From: Paracoccaceae bacterium
Lineage (GTDB): Bacteria; Pseudomonadota; Alphaproteobacteria; Rhodobacterales; Rhodobacteraceae
Reading direction: 5' to 3'
Assembly: GCA_007131945.1 (NCBI GenBank)
Contig: SLPP01000120.1
Span: 1-8,677 of the forward strand
Length of the DNA stretch: 8,677 nucleotides
In this document: piece by piece, positions 1 to 6,578 of the stretch
Position numbering within the stretch: position 1 is the first letter of the stretch
How the letters are laid out: the number at the start of each line of letters is the position of its first letter
Position numbers and translations under genes: made by a program
The notes under the pieces: model-generated
Seen by the model: the letters and a program-made list of their open reading frames with translations, nothing else
Told to the model about the DNA's origin: nothing
Databases searched by the model: none

Positions 1-57
1 CTCAGCGACGGCGAATGGCTGACGCTCACGCAGATCTGCCAGGCGACCGCCGGCTGA
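1..57 (+). CDS. 3' end of an unrecognised upstream gene
   Basis: Frame 1 is open from the window edge to a TGA at 55-57 and reads LSDGEWLTLTQICQATAG. Eighteen residues are too few to assign a family, and no motif is recognisable. Third positions are mostly G or C, as in the real genes of this window, which supports a genuine coding end. The start and most of the gene lie outside the window. It is separated from dctP by more than 760 bp, so it is not obviously in the same operon. Confidence 0.5.
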   Translation, partial: LSDGEWLTLTQICQATAG

Positions 58-62
58 CCCCG

Positions 63-94
63 CCGCAAAGCGCCCGGCACGCGTTTCGCTGCGG
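63..94 (+). terminator. possible hairpin after the upstream gene
   Basis: Six bases after the first stop codon an imperfect stem can form: CCGC (63-66) with GCGG (91-94) and AGCG (69-72) with CGCT (87-90). There is a two-base bulge (67-68) and a 14-base loop. No T run follows directly, although a T-rich stretch lies at 121-137. It could end transcription of the upstream gene, but the evidence is weak. Confidence 0.2.
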
Positions 95-663
95 TCAGGA
101 AAGCTGTGTGCGGATGGCGGTTTCTTTGTTTTTCTTCGGAAGGTTCCCGTCATGAAGGGGTTCAGCCGCCCCGATCTTTCAGACAGAAACGCCGATGGCG
201 GCGATGCCCCCTGCCGCGGAGCGGTTTCGTTCAATCGCCCACCGGGTCGAGGTGTCGCGCCGCTGGGAGCAGATGGATCCGCACCCATCATCCGTGCGAT
301 CGAGGATCGACCCGTTCCGACGCGTCCATGAACCGGCCCTTGCGATCCGAACCGCGCCGGGCGGACGCGCTGGTCGACGAGAGCTTGACGCGGCGCGCGT
401 CGTGAACCTGGCCAGGCTGGATTTTTGGGCCCCCGGCTTGAACCGGCGTGCTTCGTGGCTGCCCGCAAGCGGATGGCAGTTTGCGGCCATTCCGCCCGGT
501 CGAGGCTGTCGTCGAGGCTCTCCGGGCGGTTGCGGACCGCGGCACGCCGGTTGCGGCGGAGCGGACGAACCGTGGGATCGGCTGAGTGCTTCCCGGTATC
601 GTGTCCCGGTCGCTGGTGCGAAGCGAGAACAGGCGCCATGAATGACCGCGACGACCAGCAAGG

Positions 664-692
664 TTGACTGCGCAGATACCGTTGGCTACGTT
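664..692 (+). promoter_or_regulatory. possible sigma-70-type promoter for the TRAP operon
   Basis: TTGACT (664-669) matches five of six bases of the consensus -35 box. It is followed after 17 bases by TACGTT (687-692), which keeps the first, second and last bases of the -10 box. It would give a leader of about 120 bases before dctP that contains both inverted repeats. The -10 box is poor, so this is only a candidate. Confidence 0.3.
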
Positions 693-737
693 TTCGCTGT
701 CCGCGTCGGGCAGGAATGCCCGATGGGCGACCAAGGG

Positions 738-758
738 TCCGGACCGGGAGGGTCCGGA
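738..758. promoter_or_regulatory. perfect inverted repeat, candidate operator or leader hairpin
   Basis: TCCGGACC (738-745) and GGTCCGGA (751-758) are exact reverse complements separated by GGGAG. The first arm also lies inside a 10-bp palindrome, GGTCCGGACC (736-745). The element sits about 60 bp upstream of the dctP start. The symmetry suits a dimeric regulator or an RNA hairpin. No T run follows, so an ordinary terminator is less likely. No regulator gene is visible in the window. Confidence 0.4.
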
Positions 759-777
759 ATCAGATGTGGTCCGAGGT

Positions 778-795
778 GCACCGTGGAACCGGTGC
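778..795. promoter_or_regulatory. second inverted repeat just upstream of dctP
   Basis: GCACCG (778-783) and CGGTGC (790-795) are exact reverse complements with a six-base spacer. The left arm overlaps an 8-bp palindrome, GGTGCACC (775-782). It ends 25 bp before the dctP ATG. It could be a second operator half or could fold in the leader RNA near the ribosome binding site. Confidence 0.3.
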
Positions 796-820
796 GGCGC
801 CGGACATACTGGGGGGAATC

Positions 821-2002
821 ATGACCAAAGAAACACCCGTTGAAGCGGGCCGCTCGGCCAGCACGAAGACATCCGCAGGCGCGAGCCGCCGGGGCTTCCT
901 CACGGCGGGAGCCGCGACGATGGTGGGCGGTGCCGTGCTCGCCACACCCACGGTGCTTCGCGCCCAGACGCAGACCTGGAACATCCAGAGCGGATGGCCT
1001 TCGGGCGACATATTTCACGAATTCGCGCAGGATTACGTGAACATGGTCACCAGCATGTCGGGCGGCCGGCTGACGATGAACCTTCTGCCGGCCGGTTCGG
1101 TGGTCGGCGCGCTCGAATTGCAGGACGCGATCGTTGGCGGCGCCCTCGAAGGCGCCCATGGCGTGACCGCCTACTGGTATGGCAAGAACAAGGCCGCTTC
1201 GCTCTTCGGCACGCCGCCGGCCTTTGGCTGGAACGCCAACCAGTTCCTTGGCTGGATGAAGTATGGCGGCGGCCAGGAACTCTACGACGAGCTTGTCCAG
1301 GACATCCTGGGCCTGAACCTGGTGGGCTTCCTCACCGGGCCGATGCCGACCCAGGCGCTCGGCTGGTTCCGTCAGCCGATCACCTCGCCGGACGAGTTCC
1401 GTGGCCTGCGCTACCGCACGGTCGGCCTCGCCGCCGACCTGATGGAAGAGCTTGGCGCGGCGGTCACGATCCTCGGCGGGCCCGACATCGTGCCGGCGCT
1501 CGACCGCGGCGTGATCGACGCGGCGGAGTTCAACAACCCGTCGTCGGACCGCCACCTTGGCTTCCAGGACGTCTCCAAGCACTGGATGCTGCAGAGCTAT
1601 CACCAGGATGCCGAAGCGTTCGAGCTGAGCTTCAACCGCGCGCGCTACGACGCGCTGGACGACGACCTGAAGGCGATCGTCAAGCACGCCGCAGAAGCCG
1701 CCTCGGCCGACATGTCGTGGAAGGCGATGCATCGCTACCCGCCGGCGCAGAAGTCGCTGGTCGAGGATCACGGCGTCAACCTCTACATCACCCCGGACGA
1801 GATCCTTGAGGCGCAACTCGATGCCTGGGATCGGGTGATCGAGCGCAACAGCGCCGAAAACGAGTTCTTTGCCCGGGTGATCGAGAGCCAGCGCGCCTGG
1901 GTCCGCGACGTGGTCGGCTTCGACCTGATCAACGAAGCGCCGAAACGCAAGGCCTACGAGCACTTCTTCGGCGAACCGCCGTTCCCGGTGACTGCGCTCT
2001 GA
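821..2002 (+). CDS. dctP: TRAP transporter substrate-binding protein, TakP-like (DctP family)
   Basis: This is the periplasmic binding protein of a TRAP transporter and captures a carboxylate for the DctQM permease. The 393-residue length fits the family plus a long leader. The start at 821 follows GGGGGG (811-816) and places a Tat signal at the N-terminus: SRRGFL at 22-27, a hydrophobic stretch to about 46, and probable cleavage after LRA at 46-48. An in-frame ATG at 716 would add 35 residues with no signal character. R199, in GLRYR, is at the place of the conserved carboxylate-binding arginine. Q178, E236 and Q262 line up at a near-constant offset with residues I recall binding pyruvate and Na+ in Rhodobacter TakP (Q155, R176, E214, Q240). 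The TakP tryptophan after the glutamate is F237 here. A 2-oxoacid or similar monocarboxylate is therefore the likely ligand, by inference. The Tat signal suggests folding, perhaps with a cofactor or as a dimer, before export. dctQ and dctM follow. Confidence 0.93.
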   Translation: MTKETPVEAGRSASTKTSAGASRRGFLTAGAATMVGGAVLATPTVLRAQTQTWNIQSGWPSGDIFHEFAQDYVNMVTSMSGGRLTMNLLPAGSVVGALELQDAIVGGALEGAHGVTAYWYGKNKAASLFGTPPAFGWNANQFLGWMKYGGGQELYDELVQDILGLNLVGFLTGPMPTQALGWFRQPITSPDEFRGLRYRTVGLAADLMEELGAAVTILGGPDIVPALDRGVIDAAEFNNPSSDRHLGFQDVSKHWMLQSYHQDAEAFELSFNRARYDALDDDLKAIVKHAAEAASADMSWKAMHRYPPAQKSLVEDHGVNLYITPDEILEAQLDAWDRVIERNSAENEFFARVIESQRAWVRDVVGFDLINEAPKRKAYEHFFGEPPFPVTAL

Positions 2003-2014
2003 GACCAGACCGGC

Positions 2015-2043
2015 GCGCGGGCGGGTCGCCGACCCTCCCGCGC
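2015..2043 (+). terminator. strong GC hairpin between dctP and dctQ (partial terminator or mRNA stabiliser)
   Basis: Positions 2015-2027 pair with 2031-2043: 12 of 13 positions are complementary (single mismatch 2022/2036) around a GCC loop, followed by TTT (2044-2046). It starts 12 bases after the dctP stop. With such a short T run it is probably leaky. A hairpin here would protect the dctP message or reduce read-through, giving more binding protein than permease, as TRAP and ABC systems usually need. Confidence 0.6.
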
Positions 2044-2099
2044 TTTCGGGCGGCCGGGGTGCTTCCTCTGCCGCCTTTCTTCGTGGAGATAAAGATCGC

Positions 2100-2708
2100 A
2101 TGCAATCGATCCTGCTTGGCGTCGACCGGCTGAGCGCTTTCGTCGGCAAGCTCTTTGCCTGGGCCATCTTGCTGATGGTCGTGCTGATCACCTACGAAGT
2201 GTTCATGCGATACGTGCTGCGCGCGCCGACCGCCTGGGCCTACGACATGGGCTACATGCTCTATGGCGCGATCTTCATCATGGCCGGCGCCTATGCTCTC
2301 TCGACGGCGGCGCATGTGCGCGGCGACGTGATCTACCGGCTCTGGCGGCCACGTGCGCAGGCGACGATCGACCTGCTTCTCTACCTCGTGTTCTTCTTTC
2401 CCGCCATCATCGCGATGGTCTACGCCGGCTACCATTTCGCCGAGTTTTCCTGGCGCATCGGCGAGCGCTCCTCCTCCGGACCCGGTGGACCTCCGGTCTA
2501 TCACTTCAAGACGCTCATTCCGCTCGCCGCGGCGTTCCTCTTCATCCAAGGCCTGGCCGAGGTCGTTCGCTGTATCCTGTGCCTACGCGACGGCAGGTGG
2601 CCGCCGCGGCTCAGCGACGTTCAGGAGGTCGACGTCGAGGCGGCAAAACGCATGCTCGAGGATGCCGAACTGGACACGACACTCTCGAGCGGGGGCACGC
2701 CAAGATGA
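2100..2708 (+). CDS. dctQ: TRAP transporter small membrane subunit (DctQ family)
   Basis: This is the small four-helix inner-membrane subunit that pairs with DctM and helps dock the binding protein. The 202 residues contain four hydrophobic segments at about 15-34, 46-68, 90-110 and 137-161. The family signature YEVFMRYVLRAPTAWAYD is at 32-49, and the conserved AHVRGDV at 71-77 follows the second helix. The C-terminal tail from about 165 is hydrophilic and acidic, somewhat longer than in many DctQ proteins. The ATG at 2100 is preceded by GGAG (2085-2088). The gene overlaps dctM by four bases (ATGA), which indicates translational coupling and matched subunit amounts. Confidence 0.93.
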   Translation: MQSILLGVDRLSAFVGKLFAWAILLMVVLITYEVFMRYVLRAPTAWAYDMGYMLYGAIFIMAGAYALSTAAHVRGDVIYRLWRPRAQATIDLLLYLVFFFPAIIAMVYAGYHFAEFSWRIGERSSSGPGGPPVYHFKTLIPLAAAFLFIQGLAEVVRCILCLRDGRWPPRLSDVQEVDVEAAKRMLEDAELDTTLSSGGTPR

Positions 2709-4033
2709 TGCTGGGCCTGACCAATCCCGAGGTCGGCATCCTGATGCTCGGGATGCTGATCTTCCTGATCCTGCTCGGCTTTCCGATCGCGTTCACGCTG
2801 ATCGCGATGGCCGTGGGCTTCGGCTACTACGCGATCGGACCGGCCATTTTCAACCTGCTCGTGCAGCGGACCTATGGCGTGATGTCGAACCAGGTGCTGA
2901 TCGCGGTGCCGCTCTTCCTGTTCATGGGCTACATGGTCGAGCGCGCGAACATCCTCGACAAGCTCTTCGGCGCGCTGCAGCTGGCGACACGGAACGTGCC
3001 CGGCTCGCTCGCCGTTGCCTCGCTCATCACCTGCGCGCTCTTTGCCACCGCGACCGGGATCGTGGGTGCGGTGGTGACGCTGATGGGGCTGCTGGCGCTG
3101 CCCGCGATGCTCAAGGCCGGCTACGACCAGAAGCTTGCCTCGGGGGTGATCTGTGCCGGCGGCTGCCTCGGAATCCTGATCCCGCCCTCGATCATGCTGA
3201 TCCTTTACGGCGCCACCTCCGGCGTCTCGGTGGTGCGTCTCTATGCCGCCGCGCTGATCCCCGGGCTCATGCTGGCCGGGCTCTACGTTCTGCTGATCAT
3301 GGTTCGTGCCTGGCTCAACCCGTCGCTGGCGCCGAAGCCGGTCTATACCGGCAAGCCCGTCACGCTGGGGCGGGTCACCTGGGACCTGACCACCTCGTTC
3401 TTTCCGCTCGCCTTTCTCATCCTCGCGGTTCTCGGCGCGATCCTCTTCGGGATCGCCACCCCGCACGAGGCGGCGGCCATGGGCGCGCTCGGCGCGATCA
3501 TCCTGGCGGTCGGCTATCGCGCCCTGACCTACGGAAGGATGAAGGAATCGGTCTTCCTCACCGCCAAGTCGACCGCCATGGTCTGCTGGCTGTTCGTCGG
3601 CTCCTGGGCCTTTTCCTCGGTCTTTTCGCTGCTTGGCGGGCATTCGGTGATCGCCGGCTGGATCGACGCGCTCAACCTAACGCCGCTGCAGTTCCTGATC
3701 CTCGCCCAGATCGTGATCTTCCTGCTCGGCTGGCCGCTGGAATGGACCGAGATCATCGTGATCTTCGTGCCGATCTTCCTGCCTCTCCTGCCTGCCTTCG
3801 GCATCGATCCGCTCTTCTTCGGCGTGCTGATCGCGCTGAACATCCAGACCTCGTTCCTGACACCGCCGATGGCGATGTCGGCCTTCTATCTGAAGGGCGT
3901 GGCGCCGCAACTGGATCTGATGACGATCTTCCGCGGGATCCTGCCCTTCCTCGCGATGGTCTTCGTCGCGATGGCGCTATTCTACCTGTTCCCCGCGATC
4001 GGGCTGTGGCTGCCCACGCAGCTGTACGGATGA
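2705..4033 (+). CDS. dctM: TRAP transporter large permease subunit (DctM family)
   Basis: This is the large inner-membrane subunit that forms the substrate path and uses the Na+ gradient to import the ligand delivered by DctP. The 442 residues match the usual family length and are hydrophobic throughout, consistent with about a dozen helices. Family motifs are LLGFPIAF (23-30), VPLFLFMGYMVER (68-80), FATATGIVGAVV (113-124), GGCLGILIPPSIMLILYG (152-169) and QTSFLTPPMA (381-390). The ATG at 2705 overlaps the dctQ stop as ATGA, with GGGGG (2691-2695) upstream. A second ATG at 2708 would shorten the protein by one residue. The frame is also open upstream to 2579, but that part lies inside dctQ and has no membrane character. 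The gene is intact. Confidence 0.95.
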   Translation: MMLGLTNPEVGILMLGMLIFLILLGFPIAFTLIAMAVGFGYYAIGPAIFNLLVQRTYGVMSNQVLIAVPLFLFMGYMVERANILDKLFGALQLATRNVPGSLAVASLITCALFATATGIVGAVVTLMGLLALPAMLKAGYDQKLASGVICAGGCLGILIPPSIMLILYGATSGVSVVRLYAAALIPGLMLAGLYVLLIMVRAWLNPSLAPKPVYTGKPVTLGRVTWDLTTSFFPLAFLILAVLGAILFGIATPHEAAAMGALGAIILAVGYRALTYGRMKESVFLTAKSTAMVCWLFVGSWAFSSVFSLLGGHSVIAGWIDALNLTPLQFLILAQIVIFLLGWPLEWTEIIVIFVPIFLPLLPAFGIDPLFFGVLIALNIQTSFLTPPMAMSAFYLKGVAPQLDLMTIFRGILPFLAMVFVAMALFYLFPAIGLWLPTQLYG

Positions 4034-4067
4034 TCGCCGCCGCCGCAACGGCCCGGGAGGCACCGGC

Positions 4068-5033
4068 ATGACCGGGAGGCCGAGGCTTCTGGTCACCCGT
4101 CGGCTCTCGCCCGAAGTCGAGGCGCGGGCGGGGCGCGACTACGACGCGGTCTTCAATCCCGCCGATCGGGTGTTGACCCGGGAGGAACTGGTCGCCGCCT
4201 GCCAGGACGTGGACGCGGTGCTGCCCTGCCATTCGGAACGCTTCGACGCCGATGTGATCGCCGCCCTGCCCGACCGGCTGCGCCTGATTGCCAACCATTC
4301 GGTCGGGGTGGACCATGTCGACCTCGTCGCCGCCCGTGCGCGCGGGATCGTGGTGACCAACACGCCCGACGTGCTGTCGGACGCAACCGCCGAGATCGCC
4401 ATCCTGTGCATGCTCGGCGCCGCCCGGCGCGGCGCCGAGGGTGACCGGCTGGTGCGCGAGGGTCGCTGGACCACGTGGTCGCCCTCGTTCATGGTCGGCA
4501 CCCAGGTCACCGGCAAGCGTTTCGGGATCCTCGGCATGGGGCGCGTGGGCCGGGTCGCGGCGGCCCGGGCGCGCGGGTTCGGGATGGAGATCCACTACCA
4601 CAACCGCCGGCCGCTGCCCCAGGACGCGGCGCAGGGCGCGATCTGGCACGACACGCCGGAATCGCTGATCGCGGCAAGCGACGTGCTGTCGCTGCACTGC
4701 CCCGCGACGCCCGAGACCGTGGGGATCATCAACGCCGCGCGCATCGCGCTGATGCCGCGTGGCGCAATCCTCGTCAACACCGCGCGCGGCGCGCTCGTCG
4801 ATGAGGACGCGCTTGTCGCCGCTCTGCAGGACGGACATCTGTTCGCCGCCGGGCTCGACGTGTTCCGCACCGAACCCGGCGGCAATCCCGCCCTCGCCGC
4901 GCTCGACAACGTCTTTCTCCTGCCGCATGTCGGCTCGGCGACATTCGAGACACGGATCGCCATGGGCTACCGCGCGCTCGACAATATCGACGCGCTTTTC
5001 GCGGGTCGGGAGCCGGCCGACCGGGTGGCGTGA
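4068..5033 (+). CDS. D-2-hydroxyacid dehydrogenase (glyoxylate/hydroxypyruvate reductase-like)
   Basis: This is a cytoplasmic NAD(P)-dependent enzyme of the D-isomer-specific 2-hydroxyacid dehydrogenase family, interconverting 2-oxo acids and D-2-hydroxy acids. The 321 residues are the normal length. The substrate-loop region NHSVGVDHVD is at 76-85. The Rossmann dinucleotide motif is G156-M-G158-R-V-G161. The catalytic residues are R240 (in NTARG), E269 (in TEP) and H287 (in LPHVGS). N179-R180-R181, after the second Rossmann strand, is basic where NAD enzymes have an acidic residue, so NADP(H) is the likely cofactor and reduction may be the main direction. The start at 4068 follows GGGAGG (4055-4060). 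The gene lies 34 bp after dctM and touches the amidase gene, so it is probably co-transcribed. A TakP-like importer next to this enzyme suggests it acts on the imported 2-oxo acid or its hydroxy form. The exact substrate is not determined. Confidence 0.9.
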   Translation: MTGRPRLLVTRRLSPEVEARAGRDYDAVFNPADRVLTREELVAACQDVDAVLPCHSERFDADVIAALPDRLRLIANHSVGVDHVDLVAARARGIVVTNTPDVLSDATAEIAILCMLGAARRGAEGDRLVREGRWTTWSPSFMVGTQVTGKRFGILGMGRVGRVAAARARGFGMEIHYHNRRPLPQDAAQGAIWHDTPESLIAASDVLSLHCPATPETVGIINAARIALMPRGAILVNTARGALVDEDALVAALQDGHLFAAGLDVFRTEPGGNPALAALDNVFLLPHVGSATFETRIAMGYRALDNIDALFAGREPADRVA

Positions 5034-5059
5034 ACGATCGGGGGAGCGTCCGGCGGTCC

Positions 5060-6427
5060 ATGAAACAAGCATTGCTGCCAGAGGCCGGTTCGCTCGCGAT
5101 GGTCGGCGCCGAGGTGCTGCGGAAGCGGATTGCGGCGGGGGAACTGACCGCCCGGGAGGTTGCCGAAACGCTGCTGGAGCGCATCTCCCGGATCGAACCT
5201 GAGGTGCGGGCCTGGGCTTGGCTCGATCCCGAGCATATTCGTGCCCAAGCCGATTGCCTCGATGCCTGGCAGCGCGCGGGCCGGGCTCTCGGCCCGCTGC
5301 ACGGCGTGCCGGTCGGCTTGAAGGACATCATCGACACCCGCGGCATTCCTACCGAATACGGCTGCCCCGTGACCCGTGGCCACGTTCCCGCCGCCGATGC
5401 GACCATCGTCGAGCGGCTCTACACCGCCGGCGCGGTCCTGATGGGCAAGACCGTGACAACCGAACTCGCCTTTCTGCACCCCGGCCCGACCCGCAACCCG
5501 TGCAATCCGGAGCACACGCCGGGCGGATCGTCCTCGGGGTCGGCAGCAGCGGTTGCGGCGGGCATGGTGCCGCTCGCGATCGGCACGCAGACCGGTGGCT
5601 CGGTGACGCGCCCGGCGGCCTATTGCGGGATCGTCGGGTTCAAGCCCAGCTTCGGGCATGTCCCTCGCCGCGGCGTCCTGACGCAGTCGCCGTCACTCGA
5701 CACGGTTGGCGCCTTTGCCCGCAACGTGCGCGATGCGGCCCTCCTGATCGATGTGATCGGTGGTCCGGACCCGGCGGATCCGTCGACGCAGGGTGTAAGT
5801 TTTACCCGTCTGAGCGGCGCGCTGGACGCGACCGCCCATGCGCCGATGCGCCTTGCACTGGTCCGGCTTCCCGGGGTGGCGGAAGAACATTTTGACGAGT
5901 TGAGGGCATGGCTTCACAAGCTGCCCGCCATGGAGTTCGAAATCCGCGAACACGACCTGCCGGCGGAGTTCTCGCGGATCGCGGCCTGGCGCGAATGCAT
6001 CAATTTCGTGGAAATGGCGCATCACTATGCATCGTTGGCGGCTCGGGACGATGCCGCGCTGTCGCAGGTGACACGCGCTGCGATAGACGAAGGCCGAGAT
6101 ATTCGGGCAACGGCCTATCTCGAAGCACGCGACGCCATGGCGGCAACCCGGTCGGCGCTTGCAAGTGCCTTTGCCAACTGCGACGCGATATTGTCGACCG
6201 CCACGGCCGGTCGCGCGCCGTACGGGCTGTCCGGGACGGGAACCGCAATCTGCAACGGATTGTGGACCTTTACCGGCGCCCCGGCGGTGAACGTTCCGAT
6301 ACAAGGCTCGAAGATTGACGGGTTACCGATCGCGGTCCAGGTGACCGCATGTCTTGGCCGCGACGCATCGGCCCTGGGCGTCGCCGAGCGGCTTTGCCGG
6401 TTTTTCGATCAACTGTCACTTTCCTAG
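5060..6427 (+). CDS. amidase-signature family hydrolase
   Basis: This is a Ser-cisSer-Lys amidase that hydrolyses a C-N amide or related bond. No signal peptide is visible, so it acts in the cytoplasm. Counting from the ATG at 5060 (455 residues), the triad is K88 (in VGLKDIID), cis-Ser S157 (in GGSSSGS) and nucleophile S181 (in TGGSVTRPA), with the 24-residue spacing I recall from MAE2 and FAAH. The C-terminal motif GLWTFTGAPAVNVPI is also present. The start is uncertain. A GTG at 5030 overlaps the previous stop as GTGA and adds ten residues but has little upstream ribosome binding signal. The ATG at 5060 has GGGGGAG (5040-5046) at a long spacing of 13. GatA is an alternative family member, but the lack of gatB or gatC nearby and the operon setting favour a catabolic amidase. 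By hand count, third-position G/C falls from about 85% in the catalytic core to about 75% after 5940, a mild shift. Confidence 0.88.
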   Translation: MKQALLPEAGSLAMVGAEVLRKRIAAGELTAREVAETLLERISRIEPEVRAWAWLDPEHIRAQADCLDAWQRAGRALGPLHGVPVGLKDIIDTRGIPTEYGCPVTRGHVPAADATIVERLYTAGAVLMGKTVTTELAFLHPGPTRNPCNPEHTPGGSSSGSAAAVAAGMVPLAIGTQTGGSVTRPAAYCGIVGFKPSFGHVPRRGVLTQSPSLDTVGAFARNVRDAALLIDVIGGPDPADPSTQGVSFTRLSGALDATAHAPMRLALVRLPGVAEEHFDELRAWLHKLPAMEFEIREHDLPAEFSRIAAWRECINFVEMAHHYASLAARDDAALSQVTRAAIDEGRDIRATAYLEARDAMAATRSALASAFANCDAILSTATAGRAPYGLSGTGTAICNGLWTFTGAPAVNVPIQGSKIDGLPIAVQVTACLGRDASALGVAERLCRFFDQLSLS

Positions 6428-6578
6428 CGCGCGTGCGGGTTCTCGCCGTCGGTTTTCCGGGACAGCATCGGCTTCTCGCCGAGGTCGCGACCGGCGCGCC
6501 CGCGCGAACGGCTGGCTGAGCACAGGACGCCACGAGACAGCCGTGCGGAATCTGGTCGCCACGCTGCCTTTGCATTCG
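6428..6578. other. convergent junction between two operons, weak hairpins only
   Basis: The plus-strand cluster and the minus-strand PII/DUF1538 unit end facing each other here. A 7-bp perfect stem, ACGGCTG (6508-6514) with CAGCCGT (6538-6544), has a long 23-base loop. The palindrome GGTCGCGACC (6483-6492) can extend into a bulged stem with CGCC and GGCG on either side. Neither has a T run, so no clear intrinsic terminator is called. No gene is seen. Confidence 0.4.

Larger units (their letters stand above)
58..820. other. 763-bp region without a convincing gene
   Basis: Several frames are open on both strands because of the high GC content, but none shows a family motif or the third-position G/C bias of the real genes here. 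The best small candidate is an ATG at 152 preceded by GGAAGG (138-143) and encoding 59 residues to a TGA at 329-331. By hand count only about 57% of its third positions are G or C, so it is not called as a gene. In frame 1, positions 484-585 have gene-like composition and read FRPVEAVVEALRAVADRG near the middle, which could be a decayed remnant. A T-rich run (121-137) stands out from the GC-rich surroundings. The 3' part from about 660 probably holds the promoter and operators of the TRAP operon. Confidence 0.5.

Noticed and set aside
152..331. 59-codon open frame with a good GGAAGG site
   Set aside because: Third-position G/C is only about 57% by hand count and no family is recognisable, so it is kept as an observation and not called a gene.
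686..2191. A 501-codon open frame on the minus strand across dctP
   Set aside because: It is antisense to a clear DctP gene, has a low-complexity Arg/Ala-rich product and shows no family motif. It is a GC-driven shadow frame.
2621..5072. Long minus-strand open frames across dctM and the dehydrogenase (340 and 439 codons)
   Set aside because: Their products are rich in Asp, Arg, His and Gln repeats typical of the antisense of GC-rich membrane genes. The plus-strand genes explain the region fully.
6483..6544. Palindrome and 7-bp stem as a bidirectional terminator
   Set aside because: Neither structure has a T run on either side, and the larger stem has a 23-base loop, so an intrinsic terminator cannot be claimed.
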